Source of the DNA: Achromobacter sp. RTa
GTDB taxonomy: Bacteria > Pseudomonadota > Gammaproteobacteria > Burkholderiales > Burkholderiaceae_B
Direction of reading: 5' to 3'
Length of the DNA: 64,000 nucleotides
NCBI RefSeq assembly: GCF_000757485.1
Contig: NZ_JPYO01000046.1
Span: forward strand, 159,257-223,256
The position numbers and the translations under genes were made by a program. The notes beneath the pieces are model-generated. The model searched no databases and was not told where the DNA came from. It was given only the letters and a program-made list of their open reading frames with translations. Positions 17,224 to 26,807 of the stretch are shown here, in pieces. Numbering within the stretch: position 1 is the first letter of the stretch; each line of letters starts with the position of its first letter.

Positions 17224-19382
17224 GATGCGATTTCCTTGTTGGTGGTGAGTTCCTGGCGCGGCGCGGACGCGCCGATGTCGTCCAGGACCAGCGAGCCGAG
17301 ACGGCTGCGGCGGGCCTCGAAACCGGCGGGCACGAAGGTGGTCGTTTCGTCTTCCACCACGAGCGCCGGGCCCGTCAATGTCTGCTCCGCGTCCAGCGCG
17401 GACCGTTCGAAGCAGGGCACCTCGGTCCATGCGCCGCTTTCGAAGTCATAAAGCCTGCGCGCGCCGGCCTGGCGGGCCGCGGTGCCGGGGCCGCTGGCGA
17501 TGCGGTCGGTTTCGGCGGCGCGGCGCTCGCCAGCCTGCGCGGCGACGGACCAGCTGACGGCTTCGGCGGCGACGTGAGGCAGGTTGCGGCCATAGAGCTG
17601 GGCATAGCGCTGCGCGAAGGATTCGGCCAGCCGGGCGCTGGCATTTGCGTCGAAGGGGCCTTCCGGCAGATCCACGGCGATCTCATGGCCCTGTCCGCTG
17701 TAGCGCATGAAGACCACGCGCTTGTGGCTCAGGGCCGCGCGCGGCGCGGCGCGGCGCACCACCGCGTCCACGTTCGCGGTCAATTCATCCAGCAGGGCCT
17801 GAACCGCCGCATGGTCGATGCCGGCCAGGCGCTGGTGGAAGCTGCGGACCGCCTGGTAGGCGATCGGCGCCCAGAGGAAGCCGACGGCGGAGCCCACGCC
17901 GGCCGACTCGGGAACGATGACCCGCGAGATGCCCAGCTTGCGCGCCAGTCCGGCAGCATGCAGGGGCGCGGCCCCGCCGAAGGCGATCAGCACGTGCTCG
18001 TCGGCGGATTTGCCCAGTTCCGAGGCGTGCACGCGCGCCGCGTTCGCCATGTTCTCGCTCACCACTTCGACTATCGCGTGGGCGGCCTGCGGCGCTTCCA
18101 GCCCGCTGGGCACGGCCAGATGCGCCTGTATCGCGTCCTTGGCGAGATCCGGCCGCAGGCCGACCTTGCCCACCGCGAAGCGTTCGGGCGCGATGGTGCC
18201 GAGCAGGGCGTGGGCGTCCGTCACGGTGGGCAGTTGGCCGCCGTTGCCGTAGGAGGCGGGACCGGGCGACGAGCCGGCGCTGTCGGGCCCCACCTGGATG
18301 GACCCCAGGTGATTGATGCGAGCGATGGAGCCGCCGCCCGCGCCGATCTCCACCATCTCGATCACCGGGATGCGGATGGGCAGGCCGGAGCCTTTCAGAT
18401 GGCGGTGCACGCGCCCGAATTCGAAGCTGCGGCTGACCTGGGGCTCGTAGTCGTCGATGTAGCAGATCTTGGCGGTGGTGCCTCCCATGTCGAAGGACAG
18501 CGCGCGGGCGGCTCCCGTCTGCCGCGCGACGTGCTGCGCCAGGATGGCGCCGCCGGCAGGACCTGACTCGACCAGGCGCACCGGTTCCTCGATGCCGGTC
18601 TGCAGCGTGGCGATCGCGCCGCCCGAGGTCATCAGAAATGGCTCTTCGGGCAGGCCGCGAGCGCGCGCGGCATCGTTGAAGCGGCGCAGATAGCCCGATA
18701 CCTGCGGCTGCACATAGGCATTGGCGCTGACGGTGGACAGGCGGGGGTACTCGCGGATCTCGGCGCACACGTCGGACGACAACGAGACCCACAACTGGGG
18801 CGCATGCTTGCGCAGCAGGTCGCGGATGCGGCGCTCGTGCTCCGGGTGGGCGTAGCTGTGCAGCAGGCAGACGGCTACGCTCTCGATTCCGGCCTCGGTC
18901 AATTCGCGCGCCAGCGCGATGACTTGCGCCTCGTCCAGGGGCGTCAGCACACGGCCCTGGGCATCGACGCGCTCGGCAATGCCGTAGCGCCAGGGGCGTG
19001 GCACGAGCGGCTCCGGCTTGTCCAGGAAAATGTCGTACTGCGCGAACCGGTCTTCCAGCCCGATCTCGACCAGGTCGCGGAAACCCGCGGTGGTCAGTAG
19101 CGCGGTGCGGGCGCCCTTGCGTTCGATGAGGGCGTTCGTGGCCAGGGTGGTGCCCAGGATCAGGAGGCTGATCTGGGGCCAGCTCGCGCCGGCCTGTCCG
19201 AGCAATTCCTGGATGCCCTGCAGAACGGCCGTTTCGGGCGTATCCGGGGTGGTGAGCAGCTTGGCGGACCAGCGGCGCTGTCCGCGTTCCAGCACGATAT
19301 CGGTGAAGGTGCCGCCGACATCGACAGCGACGCGGACGGAGGGTGCGGCGTCCGGGGTAGGGGGTATGGGCATATGCGGCAA
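17220..19382 (-). CDS. Hydantoinase A / oxoprolinase family protein
   Basis: 720 residues. It carries the actin/ASKHA-like ATP-binding motifs VRVAVDVGGTFTDIVLE near the N-terminus and ARALSFDMGGTTAKICYID near residue 300, followed by the acidic VEIGAGGGSIARI motif and HVLIAFGGAAPLHAAGLARKLG. The length matches HyuA. Start choice is between M1 and M4 (MPHMPIPPTP). It is the first gene of the apparent hydantoinase-ABC operon and provides ATP activation of the amide for HyuB. Confidence 0.93.
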   Translation of the reverse strand: MPHMPIPPTPDAAPSVRVAVDVGGTFTDIVLERGQRRWSAKLLTTPDTPETAVLQGIQELLGQAGASWPQISLLILGTTLATNALIERKGARTALLTTAGFRDLVEIGLEDRFAQYDIFLDKPEPLVPRPWRYGIAERVDAQGRVLTPLDEAQVIALARELTEAGIESVAVCLLHSYAHPEHERRIRDLLRKHAPQLWVSLSSDVCAEIREYPRLSTVSANAYVQPQVSGYLRRFNDAARARGLPEEPFLMTSGGAIATLQTGIEEPVRLVESGPAGGAILAQHVARQTGAARALSFDMGGTTAKICYIDDYEPQVSRSFEFGRVHRHLKGSGLPIRIPVIEMVEIGAGGGSIARINHLGSIQVGPDSAGSSPGPASYGNGGQLPTVTDAHALLGTIAPERFAVGKVGLRPDLAKDAIQAHLAVPSGLEAPQAAHAIVEVVSENMANAARVHASELGKSADEHVLIAFGGAAPLHAAGLARKLGISRVIVPESAGVGSAVGFLWAPIAYQAVRSFHQRLAGIDHAAVQALLDELTANVDAVVRRAAPRAALSHKRVVFMRYSGQGHEIAVDLPEGPFDANASARLAESFAQRYAQLYGRNLPHVAAEAVSWSVAAQAGERRAAETDRIASGPGTAARQAGARRLYDFESGAWTEVPCFERSALDAEQTLTGPALVVEDETTTFVPAGFEARRSRLGSLVLDDIGASAPRQELTTNKEIAS

Positions 19383-19519
19383 CTGGAATCAGGTCGTGGA
19401 GGCCCGCGCGGCGCGGGCGGGCCAAGACCGATGATGCTAAGCAGTCGCGGCTCCGGCTTGAACGACGGATTTCGAGTTTGCATATGAGAAAAAGCGCGCG
19501 GCGCTTTCCCCCGGGAAGG

Positions 19520-21001
19520 TCAGCCGGGGCTGCCCGATAGCGCCAGGATCAGCGCCAGGCACAGCAGCACGCCGAACGCGGCCAGCGCATAAGGCAGCAG
19601 CGTGACATACACGCCGCGCTCCTGGCCCCGGCCATGCGCAAGCCCGGCGGCGATCGACATCCGTACCGGCGAGAAGATCCCCAGCGAGGTGCCGGAAACG
19701 TGCAGCAGCGCGGCGGCGGCGGGCACGCTCAGCCCGGCCTGCAGAGCAAGCGTAAGCTGGGACGACATGAACAGGCTGTTCGGCGCGTTGCCGCTGTTGG
19801 CCAGGATGCCGAATGCCCCGGCGAGGATGGGCGTGATCAGCACGGTCCAGTCCCGCAGGCTCGCGAACAGCCCGTCGGCGAAGGCCTGCGAGATGCCCGC
19901 GCCCGCCAGCACTTCGGCCATCATGGCGAACAGGAACACGGAATACACCGCATGGCGGCCGGTGGTCCAGGCTGCCCGCGCCTGCCTGGCCAGTACGGCG
20001 GGTTGCCGGCGCAGCGCCGCTATCGCCAGCGCGCCCGCGATCAGCCAGCTGCCCGCATGGACGAAGGGCTTCCAGCCGGGCAGGTCGGGGTAGGGGCTGT
20101 ACTCGGCCAGCGCGGACAGCCCGCGATTCAGGCCCGGTAGCAGCCGTGTCGCGACCAGCCAGGCGATCATCACGATATAGGGCAGCGCGCCGCGCGCGGC
20201 GGCCAGCATCCCGCGGCGGTCGGGGCGGCGGTCGAGCAGAAAGCGCAGCACGATCAACGGGCCATAGGCCGACAGCAACGCGGTCTCCGGCCCCAGCACG
20301 GCGGTGGCGGCGGACAGCGCGGCCAGGCTAGCGGCCATCCATCCCGCTTCGCGCCAGTATTCCGGCGCTTCGGCGCGCAGGCCCGCGCGCGCGGCGGTGC
20401 GCCAGTACAGCAACATCCAGAGGGCCATCAGCAAGGCTACCGGCACCATGCTGTAGAGCGCCAGCTCCGAAGCCGGCACGCGCGCGTAGGCCGAGGCCAG
20501 CAGCGTGCCGCTGCCCATGGCGCCCCAAGGAATCAGCGTCTGGCTCAACAGCGCGAACACCATGGTCTCGCGCGGCTGCAGGTTCAGCGGCCGGATCAGC
20601 AGCACCGTTCCCAGCATGCCGACGCCAAAGCCGGTGGCCGATTCGGCGAAGGGGCCGACGAGGAAGCATGCAAAGAACAGGCGGCGGCGCCGCGCAAGCG
20701 CATTGCCCAGTTCGGCCACGCCGGGGCCCGCGCTCTTGCCGGCCGGGCCGCGGTCCTGCGCGGCCATGTGCCAGAACAGCAGGCCGCCCAGGATATAGGG
20801 CGTGATGATCCCGCCGATCCAGAGCCCGCGCGCCAGGGCCGCGCCGAGCTGGCCGCCCTCGAATGGCGCGGGCGCCGCGCCCAGCGCCACGGGCAGCGCG
20901 ACCGCCAATCCCAGAATGGCGGCCGCCGTGGTATTCACGCGTCCGCTGGCGATGGCGGCGATGACGGTCAGGGCAGGCAGGGACCAAAGCAGGTAGGTCA
21001 T
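19520..21001 (-). CDS. L-lactate permease (LctP/LldP) family transporter
   Basis: 493 residues with about twelve hydrophobic segments. The family signature VGPFAESATGFGVGMLG is present near residue 116, and NSGNAPNSLFMSSQL and LHVSGTSLGIFSPVRMSIA near the C-terminus match the conserved end of LctP proteins. Members import lactate or glycolate with protons. It is shorter than LldP of E. coli (551 residues). It is separated from hydantoinase A by 137 nt and divergent from the isochorismatase-like gene. The carried acid cannot be fixed from sequence alone. Confidence 0.88.
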   Translation of the reverse strand: MTYLLWSLPALTVIAAIASGRVNTTAAAILGLAVALPVALGAAPAPFEGGQLGAALARGLWIGGIITPYILGGLLFWHMAAQDRGPAGKSAGPGVAELGNALARRRRLFFACFLVGPFAESATGFGVGMLGTVLLIRPLNLQPRETMVFALLSQTLIPWGAMGSGTLLASAYARVPASELALYSMVPVALLMALWMLLYWRTAARAGLRAEAPEYWREAGWMAASLAALSAATAVLGPETALLSAYGPLIVLRFLLDRRPDRRGMLAAARGALPYIVMIAWLVATRLLPGLNRGLSALAEYSPYPDLPGWKPFVHAGSWLIAGALAIAALRRQPAVLARQARAAWTTGRHAVYSVFLFAMMAEVLAGAGISQAFADGLFASLRDWTVLITPILAGAFGILANSGNAPNSLFMSSQLTLALQAGLSVPAAAALLHVSGTSLGIFSPVRMSIAAGLAHGRGQERGVYVTLLPYALAAFGVLLCLALILALSGSPG

Positions 21002-21107
21002 GTAGGGGTGTCCGCGGGGCAGGGGCCGGGTTGCGCGTTGCGGGTAGCAGTGTATGACGGGGCGCAGGGCCGCGTTTCGTGGCCGAGGCCCGTGGCCGCC
21101 TGCTTAT

Positions 21108-21166
21108 CGTTCTATTCATGAAACGGTGATTGCCAAATTGAAGTCTACCCGTAGCTTCGTTCTATT
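21108..21166 (+). repeat. Pair of CGTTCTATT direct repeats, 50 bp apart, in a divergent promoter region
   Basis: CGTTCTATT occurs at 21108-21116 and again at 21158-21166 within the AT-richer middle of the 236-bp gap between the lactate-permease-like and isochorismatase-like genes. A 50-bp period places both on nearly the same DNA face, so a regulator could bridge them. Evidence is only the repeat itself. Confidence 0.35.
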
Positions 21167-21237
21167 TTTATTATTTCTCCAGCCATCAGGCTCATGTTTC
21201 GGCCCGGCGCCGCCGGCTAACCACCAAGGAGAGTTCC

Positions 21238-21915
21238 ATGTCCGCACCCGCCAACTTCAATGGCCAACGTCCCGTTATCGATCCTGCCGACGCCGTCATG
21301 CTGCTGATCGACCATCAAAGCGGCCTGTTCCAGACCGTCGGCGACATGCCGATGCCCGAGCTGCGCTCCCGCGCCGCCGCGCTGGCCTCGATGGCCACCC
21401 TGGCCAAGCTGCCGGTCATCACCACGGCTTCCGTGCCGCAGGGTCCCAACGGCCCGCTGATCCCCGAAATCCACGCCAACGCGCCGCATGCGCAATACGT
21501 CGCGCGCAAGGGCGAAATCAACGCCTGGGACAACCCCGAGTTCGTCGCCGCCGTGAAGGCGACGGGTCGCAAGACCCTCATCATCGCCGGCACGATCACC
21601 AGCGTATGCATGGCGTTCCCCGCGATCAGCGCCGTCGCCGAGGGCTACAAGGTATTCGCCGTGGTCGACGCCTCCGGCACTTACAGCAAGATGGCGCAGG
21701 AAATCACGCTGGCGCGCGTCGTGCAGGCGGGAGTGGTGCCGATGGACACGGCCGCCGTGGCGTCCGAATTGCAGAAAACCTGGAACCGCGAAGACGCGCA
21801 GCAATGGGCGGAGGTCTATACCAAGGTGTTCCCGGCGTACCAGTTGTTGATCGAAAGCTATGGCAAAGCGCAGGAAGTGGTGAAGAATAACGAAGTGCTG
21901 GATTCGCAGCGCTGA
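21238..21915 (+). CDS. Isochorismatase-family cysteine hydrolase (YcaC-like)
   Basis: 225 residues, preceded by AAGGAGAG at the right distance. The cysteine-hydrolase triad is visible: Asp in [11 protein letters not shown] (about residue 23), Lys in [14 protein letters not shown] and Cys in [17 protein letters not shown] (about residue 123). This arrangement is typical of YcaC-like hydrolases of unknown substrate rather than true isochorismatases or nicotinamidases. It is cytoplasmic. Divergent from the lactate-permease-like gene; the YceI gene follows 66 nt later. Confidence 0.88.
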   Translation: MSAPANFNGQRPVIDPADAVMLLIDHQSGLFQTVGDMPMPELRSRAAALASMATLAKLPVITTASVPQGPNGPLIPEIHANAPHAQYVARKGEINAWDNPEFVAAVKATGRKTLIIAGTITSVCMAFPAISAVAEGYKVFAVVDASGTYSKMAQEITLARVVQAGVVPMDTAAVASELQKTWNREDAQQWAEVYTKVFPAYQLLIESYGKAQEVVKNNEVLDSQR

Positions 21916-21981
21916 TCCCGGCTCTTCGTTTCCGCCGTCCGGGCCCAGGTCCGGGCGGCGATTCCGTTTATCAGGAACCCC

Positions 21982-22572
21982 ATGAAAACCTGCATCTACC
22001 GATTCCTGCTCGCGGCCGCCTTGGCCGGCGGCGCGGCCCAGGCCGCCGCGGCGGGCGTGGACTACCGAATCGACCCCGAACACACGGAGGTCGTGGTGAC
22101 CTGGAGCCACCTGGGCTTCTCCACCCCCTCGGCGCATGCCGGCGGCATACGTGGCGTAATCCGCTACGATGCCGCCAACCTTTCCGCCTCGTCGGTGAAG
22201 CTGGACGTGCCGCTGGCGAACTTCACGTCCCATATCCCCAAACTGGACGAGATGCTGCGGGGGCCGCAGTTCTTCGAGGCCGCCAAGTATCCGGCAATCG
22301 GCTTCCAGAGCACTTCCGTCGAGGACAAAGGAGACGGGCGGCTGCTGATCCACGGCACGCTGCGGATCAAGGACCGCGAAAAGCCCATCGTGCTGGAAGC
22401 CAGGCAGAACAAGGCCGGCGTGCACCCCATGGCCCAGCGGCCGGCGATCGGCTTCGACGCGGCCACGGTGGTCAAGCGCAGCGATTTCGGCGTAGAGGCC
22501 TACGCGCCCGACGTCAGCGACGACGTCGCCCTGCGGATCACGGTGGAGGCCCTGGCCGACGCGGCGCGCTGA
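21982..22572 (+). CDS. YceI-family periplasmic lipid-binding protein
   Basis: 196 residues with a Sec signal peptide (ICIYRFLLAAALAGGAAQAAA-type, cleaved near residue 24) and the YceI lipocalin-like fold: YRIDPEHTEVVVTWSHLGFSTPSA, KLDVPLANFTSHIPKLDEMLRGPQFFEAAKYPAIGF and KRSDFGVEAYAPDVSDDVALRI. YceI proteins bind isoprenoid or fatty-acyl chains in the periplasm. It ends 6 nt from the stop of the convergent LysR gene. Confidence 0.93.
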   Translation: MKTCIYRFLLAAALAGGAAQAAAAGVDYRIDPEHTEVVVTWSHLGFSTPSAHAGGIRGVIRYDAANLSASSVKLDVPLANFTSHIPKLDEMLRGPQFFEAAKYPAIGFQSTSVEDKGDGRLLIHGTLRIKDREKPIVLEARQNKAGVHPMAQRPAIGFDAATVVKRSDFGVEAYAPDVSDDVALRITVEALADAAR

Positions 22573-22578
22573 CTGTCT

Positions 22579-23532
22579 TTATCCGATAGGCGGCCCGTCC
22601 GCCGGCGCCCCGCAGAACTGCAGGAAGCGGCGCAGCGGAGGCTGCCGTTCGGCGGCGCGGTGCCACGCGATGATCGTGGGCGGGTTGTGCTCCTGCAGCT
22701 CTATCGGCAGGATGACGGCCTCGCCCGTGCCGGTCAGCCGTTGCGCCGCCGCCAAAGGCAGCATGACCAGGTAATCCGTGCGGCGGATGAATTCATCGGT
22801 AAGCAGCAGGTCGCTCATCTGGATGCCGAGCGGCGGCAGTCCCAGGTCGGCTCCGAGGAACAGCGCGGTCAGCTTGTCGTGCATCATCGTGCCCGGCCGC
22901 GGCTTGCACCAGGGCTGCGCGTGCAGGTCCTTTAACGTGAGCCGGCGCCGGCCGGCCACCGGCGAGAGCCGCGCATTGGCGACGACCACCAGGGGCTGCG
23001 GCGGCATCAGCCGCAATCGGCCCAGGCCGGGAGCGATCAGATCGGGGGCGTCGTAGCACACCAGCGCATCCAGCTTGTCGTCCTGCAGCAGGTCGGCCAT
23101 CGCGCGGTAGCCGCCGGCCTGCACATCGAGCGACACCGCCGGCTGCGCCTGGTTGAAGGCATGGATCAGGGGCGCCAGGCTCAGTTTTCCCATGTCGGTG
23201 GCCACGCCGATGCGCAGTTCGCCCTGGTGGCCGCTGCGCACGTCCATGACCGCCTGCGCCAGCCCGCGCGCCTGCGCCACCACGGCTTCCATCATCGGCA
23301 GGACCTGCCGGCCCATCTCCGTCGGGCGCTTGGCGTTGCCGAAGCGCTCGAACAGCTTGAATCCCAGCTGCAATTCCAGTTCGGCCAGCGTTTTCGATAC
23401 GGCGGATTCGCTCACGTTCGCGGCCGCCGCGACCTCTTTGGCCGAGGGGGCGTCGCGCAGGGCCAGCGCGATCTGCAAGTGGCGCAGCTTGAGGCGGGAC
23501 GCCAGCGACTCGATCGGCGGCGGCTTGAGCAT
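22579..23532 (-). CDS. LysR-family transcriptional regulator
   Basis: 317 residues. The N-terminal winged helix is LKLRHLQIALALRDAPSAKEVAAAANVSESAVSKTLAELELQLGFKLFER (about 14-63), followed by the two-lobe effector domain beginning GELRIGVATDMGKLSLAPLIHAF. The 77-bp gap to the divergent Bug-protein gene contains AT-rich sequence (CACTATACGGTAAAT), where LysR regulators normally bind. It most likely controls the Bug protein and amidase genes. Confidence 0.93.
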   Translation of the reverse strand: MLKPPPIESLASRLKLRHLQIALALRDAPSAKEVAAAANVSESAVSKTLAELELQLGFKLFERFGNAKRPTEMGRQVLPMMEAVVAQARGLAQAVMDVRSGHQGELRIGVATDMGKLSLAPLIHAFNQAQPAVSLDVQAGGYRAMADLLQDDKLDALVCYDAPDLIAPGLGRLRLMPPQPLVVVANARLSPVAGRRRLTLKDLHAQPWCKPRPGTMMHDKLTALFLGADLGLPPLGIQMSDLLLTDEFIRRTDYLVMLPLAAAQRLTGTGEAVILPIELQEHNPPTIIAWHRAAERQPPLRRFLQFCGAPADGPPIG

Positions 23533-23609
23533 TTACTCAACTCCTTCTGCAAATAATTCACTATACGGTAAATCCACTCGGCCCGATCATTACGGGAGGA
23601 ACTGCGGCC

Positions 23610-24647
23610 ATGCAGCGCTTCGCTGGACCAGAGCCGCGTGAACAGGAGACCGCCTTGCTTCATCGCCCCCGACTTCTTGCTTTCATTCTTGCCGCCGCCA
23701 CGACGGCATGCCTGCAACCGAGCGCCATGGCCCAGGATGCGGCCGGCGGCGACAAGCTCGTGCGCCTGGTCGTCGGCTATGCGGCGGGCGGAGCGGCCGA
23801 CGCCGTGGCCCGCGCCTATGCCGAACAATTGCAGGCGGCGGGCTACGCGAACGTCATCGTCGAGAACCGTCCCGGCGCCTCGGGCCGGGTAGGTTTCGAC
23901 GCGGTGAAGCGCTCGAAGGCGGACGGTTTGACGCTGTATCTCGGCTCGTCGCCGATGTTCGTGATATTTCCGCTGACCTACAAGAAGCTGGGATACGACC
24001 CGGATCAGGACTTGCGCCCCGTCGCCCTGGTGGCGGACGTGCCGACCGCCGCGGTGACGGGCGCCGGCCAGCCTTACGGCGGCATGGCCGAGTACGTGAA
24101 ATGGGCCAAGCAGGGGCGCGCCAAGGCCACGCTCGGCCTGGCAACCCAAGGCAGCCCCGGGCAGCTTGGAACGATCGAGATGGGCAGCCAAAACGGCCTG
24201 GAGGTCGTGCCCGTGCTCTATCGCGGCGCTGCGCCCATGCTGGTGGACGTCGCGGGCGGGGAAGTATCCATGGGATGGGACGCGGTCGCCAGCATGCTGC
24301 CGCTATACAACGCAGGCAAGGTAAAGTTCCTGGGCGTGGCGGGCAGCCGCCGCCTGCCCACGCTGCCCAATGTGCCGACGCTGCTGGAACAGGGCTTCCC
24401 CCAGTACCAGCATGCCGCGAGCTGGTACGGCGTGTATGCGCCCGCGGCCACGCCGGACGCCACCGTCGCGCAGCTGGAACAGGCTTTTCTCGCGGCCGGC
24501 AAGCGCCCGGCCTTGGTGGAGAAGCTGCAGGCCGGCGGCTTCCTGGTCGAACCGCAGGGGGCTCAAGCCGCCAAGCGCCGCATCGGCGTCGAGCGGGCGC
24601 ACTGGGCCCCGATCGTCAAGGCCGCCGGCATTTCCTTCGACGAATAG
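23610..24647 (+). CDS. Tripartite tricarboxylate transporter receptor (Bug/TctC family)
   Basis: 345 residues from ATG 23610, preceded by GGGAGGAA. An in-frame TTG at 23655, preceded by AGGAG, would give a cleaner signal peptide (LHRPRLLAFILAAATTACLQPSAMA), so the true start is uncertain. Bug motifs are clear: VRLVVGYAAGGAADAVARAYAEQL, NVIVENRPGASGRVGFDAVKRSKADG, TLGLATQGSPGQL and LPNVPTLLEQGFPQ. Bug proteins bind small acids or amides in the periplasm. No TctA/TctB membrane genes are nearby. It is paired with the amidase 16 nt downstream, suggesting an amide ligand. Confidence 0.92.
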   Translation: MQRFAGPEPREQETALLHRPRLLAFILAAATTACLQPSAMAQDAAGGDKLVRLVVGYAAGGAADAVARAYAEQLQAAGYANVIVENRPGASGRVGFDAVKRSKADGLTLYLGSSPMFVIFPLTYKKLGYDPDQDLRPVALVADVPTAAVTGAGQPYGGMAEYVKWAKQGRAKATLGLATQGSPGQLGTIEMGSQNGLEVVPVLYRGAAPMLVDVAGGEVSMGWDAVASMLPLYNAGKVKFLGVAGSRRLPTLPNVPTLLEQGFPQYQHAASWYGVYAPAATPDATVAQLEQAFLAAGKRPALVEKLQAGGFLVEPQGAQAAKRRIGVERAHWAPIVKAAGISFDE

Positions 24648-24663
24648 GCGGGACGCAGACGCG

Positions 24664-26097
24664 ATGAGCGATTCTCTTTGCGAGTTGAGCGCGGTCGAGG
24701 CCGCGCACTTGATCCGCGCCCGATCAGTTTCTCCGGTTGACCTGGTGCGCGCCGCGCTCGAACGGGCCGAACGCCTGCAGCCCGTCCTGAACTGCTTCAT
24801 TACGCTGTGCGGCGAGCGGGCGATGGCCGAGGCCAGGCGCGCCGAGGCGGCGCTGATGCGCGGCGATGCCGTGGGCATGCTGCACGGGCTGCCATTTACC
24901 GTAAAGGACCTGGTCAATACCGAGGGAGTGCGCACCACTTTCGGCGCCGTGCCGTTCGGCGAGAACGTCCCGGCCGAGGACGCCGTGGCCGTCGCGCGCC
25001 TGCGGGAGCAAGGCGCCATACTGATAGGCAAGACCACGACCCCGGAGTTCGGCTCCAAGTCGATGACCGACTCGCCGCTGTTCGGACGGACCCGCAACCC
25101 GTGGAACCTGGAGCGCACCTGCGGCGGGTCGAGCGGCGGCGCGGCCGCCGCGACGGCGGCCGGCATCACCGCCTTGGCGGTGGCCACGGACGGAGGAGGA
25201 TCGACCCGCATTCCCGCGGCATGCAACGGCGTGGTCGGACTCAAGCAGAGCATCGGCGCGATTCCCCACAGCCAGGCGCAGGACGCCATCGGCAACCAGA
25301 CCTACGTCACTCCGACCACGCGCACCGTCGCGGACACCCGGCTGATGATGGCCGCGATGGCTGGCCCGCATTCCTGCGACCCGTGGTCGCTGGGCGCCCC
25401 CAAGGCCGACTACGCTTCCGCGGCCGCCAATCCCGATGCCTTGCGCGGCAAGCGCATACGCTACTGCGCCGCGCCGCCTGGCCGCCCCGTGGATGCCGAC
25501 GTGCGCCGCCTGTTCGAGGCCGCGCTCGCTCGCCTGGAGGGATTGGGAGCGGAAATGGAAGCGTTCGACGGCGCCGGTTTCGATGTCGAACCGATCTGGC
25601 GCGTGATCAACCATACAGTCTGGCGCGCTCGCTTCCTGCCCTTGATCGCGGAGGCGCCGGACGCCTACAGCCCGACGTTTCAGCGGCAAATCGCCTCGGC
25701 CGCGCAATTCAGCGCGCAGCAGTATCAGGAAGCCATGTTTGCGCGCACCACGCTCTATCGCAAGGTCCAGGCGCTGTTCGATCAGGCGGACCTGCTGGTG
25801 ATGCCGACGATGTCGCGCACCGCCTTGCCGCTGGGCGCCGATATCTTCGATTCCATCGTCATCGACGGCCGCGCGTACGACGACATCCGAGCCCATTGGT
25901 ATCCCTGGACCATGCTCTTCAATCTTACCGGGCACCCCGCGATCAGCGTGCCCTGCGGGTTGGCGCAGGACGGCCTGCCCGTGGGACTGCAGCTGGTCGC
26001 CCCTTGGCATGCCGACCCGGATCTGCTGCACGCGGCGGAAGCGTTCGAGCAGGCCTGCGCGCCGCTTCCGCGGGTTCCGGTAATCGCCCAGGGCTAA
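24664..26097 (+). CDS. Amidase signature family hydrolase
   Basis: 477 residues from ATG 24664 (MSDSLCELSA). The Ser-cisSer-Lys catalytic machinery is present: Lys in LPFTVKDLVNTEG (about 82), the glycine/serine-rich CGGSSGGAAAATAAG with the cis-serine, and the nucleophile serine in ATDGGGSTRIPAACNG. The length is right for the family. Substrates are linear amides, so it probably releases ammonia from whatever the upstream Bug protein delivers. It is followed by a strong hairpin terminator. Confidence 0.93.
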   Translation: MSDSLCELSAVEAAHLIRARSVSPVDLVRAALERAERLQPVLNCFITLCGERAMAEARRAEAALMRGDAVGMLHGLPFTVKDLVNTEGVRTTFGAVPFGENVPAEDAVAVARLREQGAILIGKTTTPEFGSKSMTDSPLFGRTRNPWNLERTCGGSSGGAAAATAAGITALAVATDGGGSTRIPAACNGVVGLKQSIGAIPHSQAQDAIGNQTYVTPTTRTVADTRLMMAAMAGPHSCDPWSLGAPKADYASAAANPDALRGKRIRYCAAPPGRPVDADVRRLFEAALARLEGLGAEMEAFDGAGFDVEPIWRVINHTVWRARFLPLIAEAPDAYSPTFQRQIASAAQFSAQQYQEAMFARTTLYRKVQALFDQADLLVMPTMSRTALPLGADIFDSIVIDGRAYDDIRAHWYPWTMLFNLTGHPAISVPCGLAQDGLPVGLQLVAPWHADPDLLHAAEAFEQACAPLPRVPVIAQG

Positions 26098-26113
26098 GTC
26101 CGGCCCGCAAGCG

Positions 26114-26164
26114 CCGCGCGCCATGTCCCGCCGGCATTCCGGCGGGGACATGGCGCGCGGTTTT
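26114..26164 (+). terminator. Rho-independent terminator after the amidase gene
   Basis: An inverted repeat of 21 bases (26114-26134 with 26139-26160, one bulged G on the right arm) closes a CATT loop and is followed by TTTT. It begins 17 nt after the amidase stop and faces the plus strand. The minus strand lacks a T-run on the other side, so it acts mainly for the Bug-amidase operon. Confidence 0.85.
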
Positions 26165-26189
26165 CGTGCCGGCAGCGCCGGCGGCGGAA

Positions 26190-26408
26190 TCAATGCCCGC
26201 CGTAGATATTGCCGGCGATGCCGCCCGCGACGCCGCCGATGGCCGCGCCCGTCCAACCGCTGCCGCCCGCGATGGCGGCAATGCCGGCGCCCGCCGCGGC
26301 GCCGATGGCCGCGCCCGACAGGGTGCCTTGCTGCTTGGAACTCATGTTCGTGCAGCCGGCCGCAGAGACAATCGCAATGCCGAAAACAATCGATCGAATG
26401 ATGTTCAT
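26190..26408 (-). CDS. Small glycine-zipper lipoprotein
   Basis: 72 residues with a lipoprotein signal (IIRSIVFGIAIVSAAGC, lipidated at Cys 19) and a C-terminal glycine-zipper domain of small residues (GTLSGAAIGAAAGAGIAAIAGG; GAAIGGVAGGIAGN). Such small proteins insert into or lie against the outer membrane and are often stress-induced; their function is poorly known. It lies 15 nt after the other small exported protein and is probably cotranscribed with it. Confidence 0.85.
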   Translation of the reverse strand: MNIIRSIVFGIAIVSAAGCTNMSSKQQGTLSGAAIGAAAGAGIAAIAGGSGWTGAAIGGVAGGIAGNIYGGH

Positions 26409-26423
26409 GATGGACTCCTGGGC

Positions 26424-26807
26424 CTAAGGCGCGCGCTTCGTGCCGGGAACGACGATTTCGAACCAAAGGGTTTCAACCACGGGACGATCCAGCTTCGCGG
26501 GGTTGGCCGCATACCAGTTGTCGAGGCTTTCGCGCACGGAGTCCAGGGTTTGCGACTGGAGGCCCCTGGCGAAGCGGGGCACGAGTGTCTGCGCGTCGGT
26601 GGGGGCGTGGCGCCGCTGGTACGCCTGCTCAACTTGAAGGAGATTGGCCATGCCCAGCAGGTAGGCCTTTTTCAGGTTCGCATCGGACTCTGTCCACTGC
26701 TTGCCGGTGATGATGGGGGCTCCCTCGGAATTTGCCGCGGTGCCGGGGGCGGCGACCAGCAGCGAGAGGGCAAGGGCTGCCGGACCGAACAGGTGTTTCA
26801 CTTTCAT
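26424..26807 (-). CDS. Exported protein of unknown function
   Basis: 127 residues with a clear Sec signal peptide (KVKHLFGPAALALSLLVAAPGTAA, cleaved near residue 25). The mature part is mostly helical, with the phrase KQWTESDANLKKAYLLGMANLLQVEQAYQ and a later ESLDNWYAANPAKLDRPVVETLWFEIV. No catalytic motif or cysteine is visible. The family was not recognised. Linkage to the glycine-zipper lipoprotein suggests an envelope role. Confidence 0.75.
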   Translation of the reverse strand: MKVKHLFGPAALALSLLVAAPGTAANSEGAPIITGKQWTESDANLKKAYLLGMANLLQVEQAYQRRHAPTDAQTLVPRFARGLQSQTLDSVRESLDNWYAANPAKLDRPVVETLWFEIVVPGTKRAP

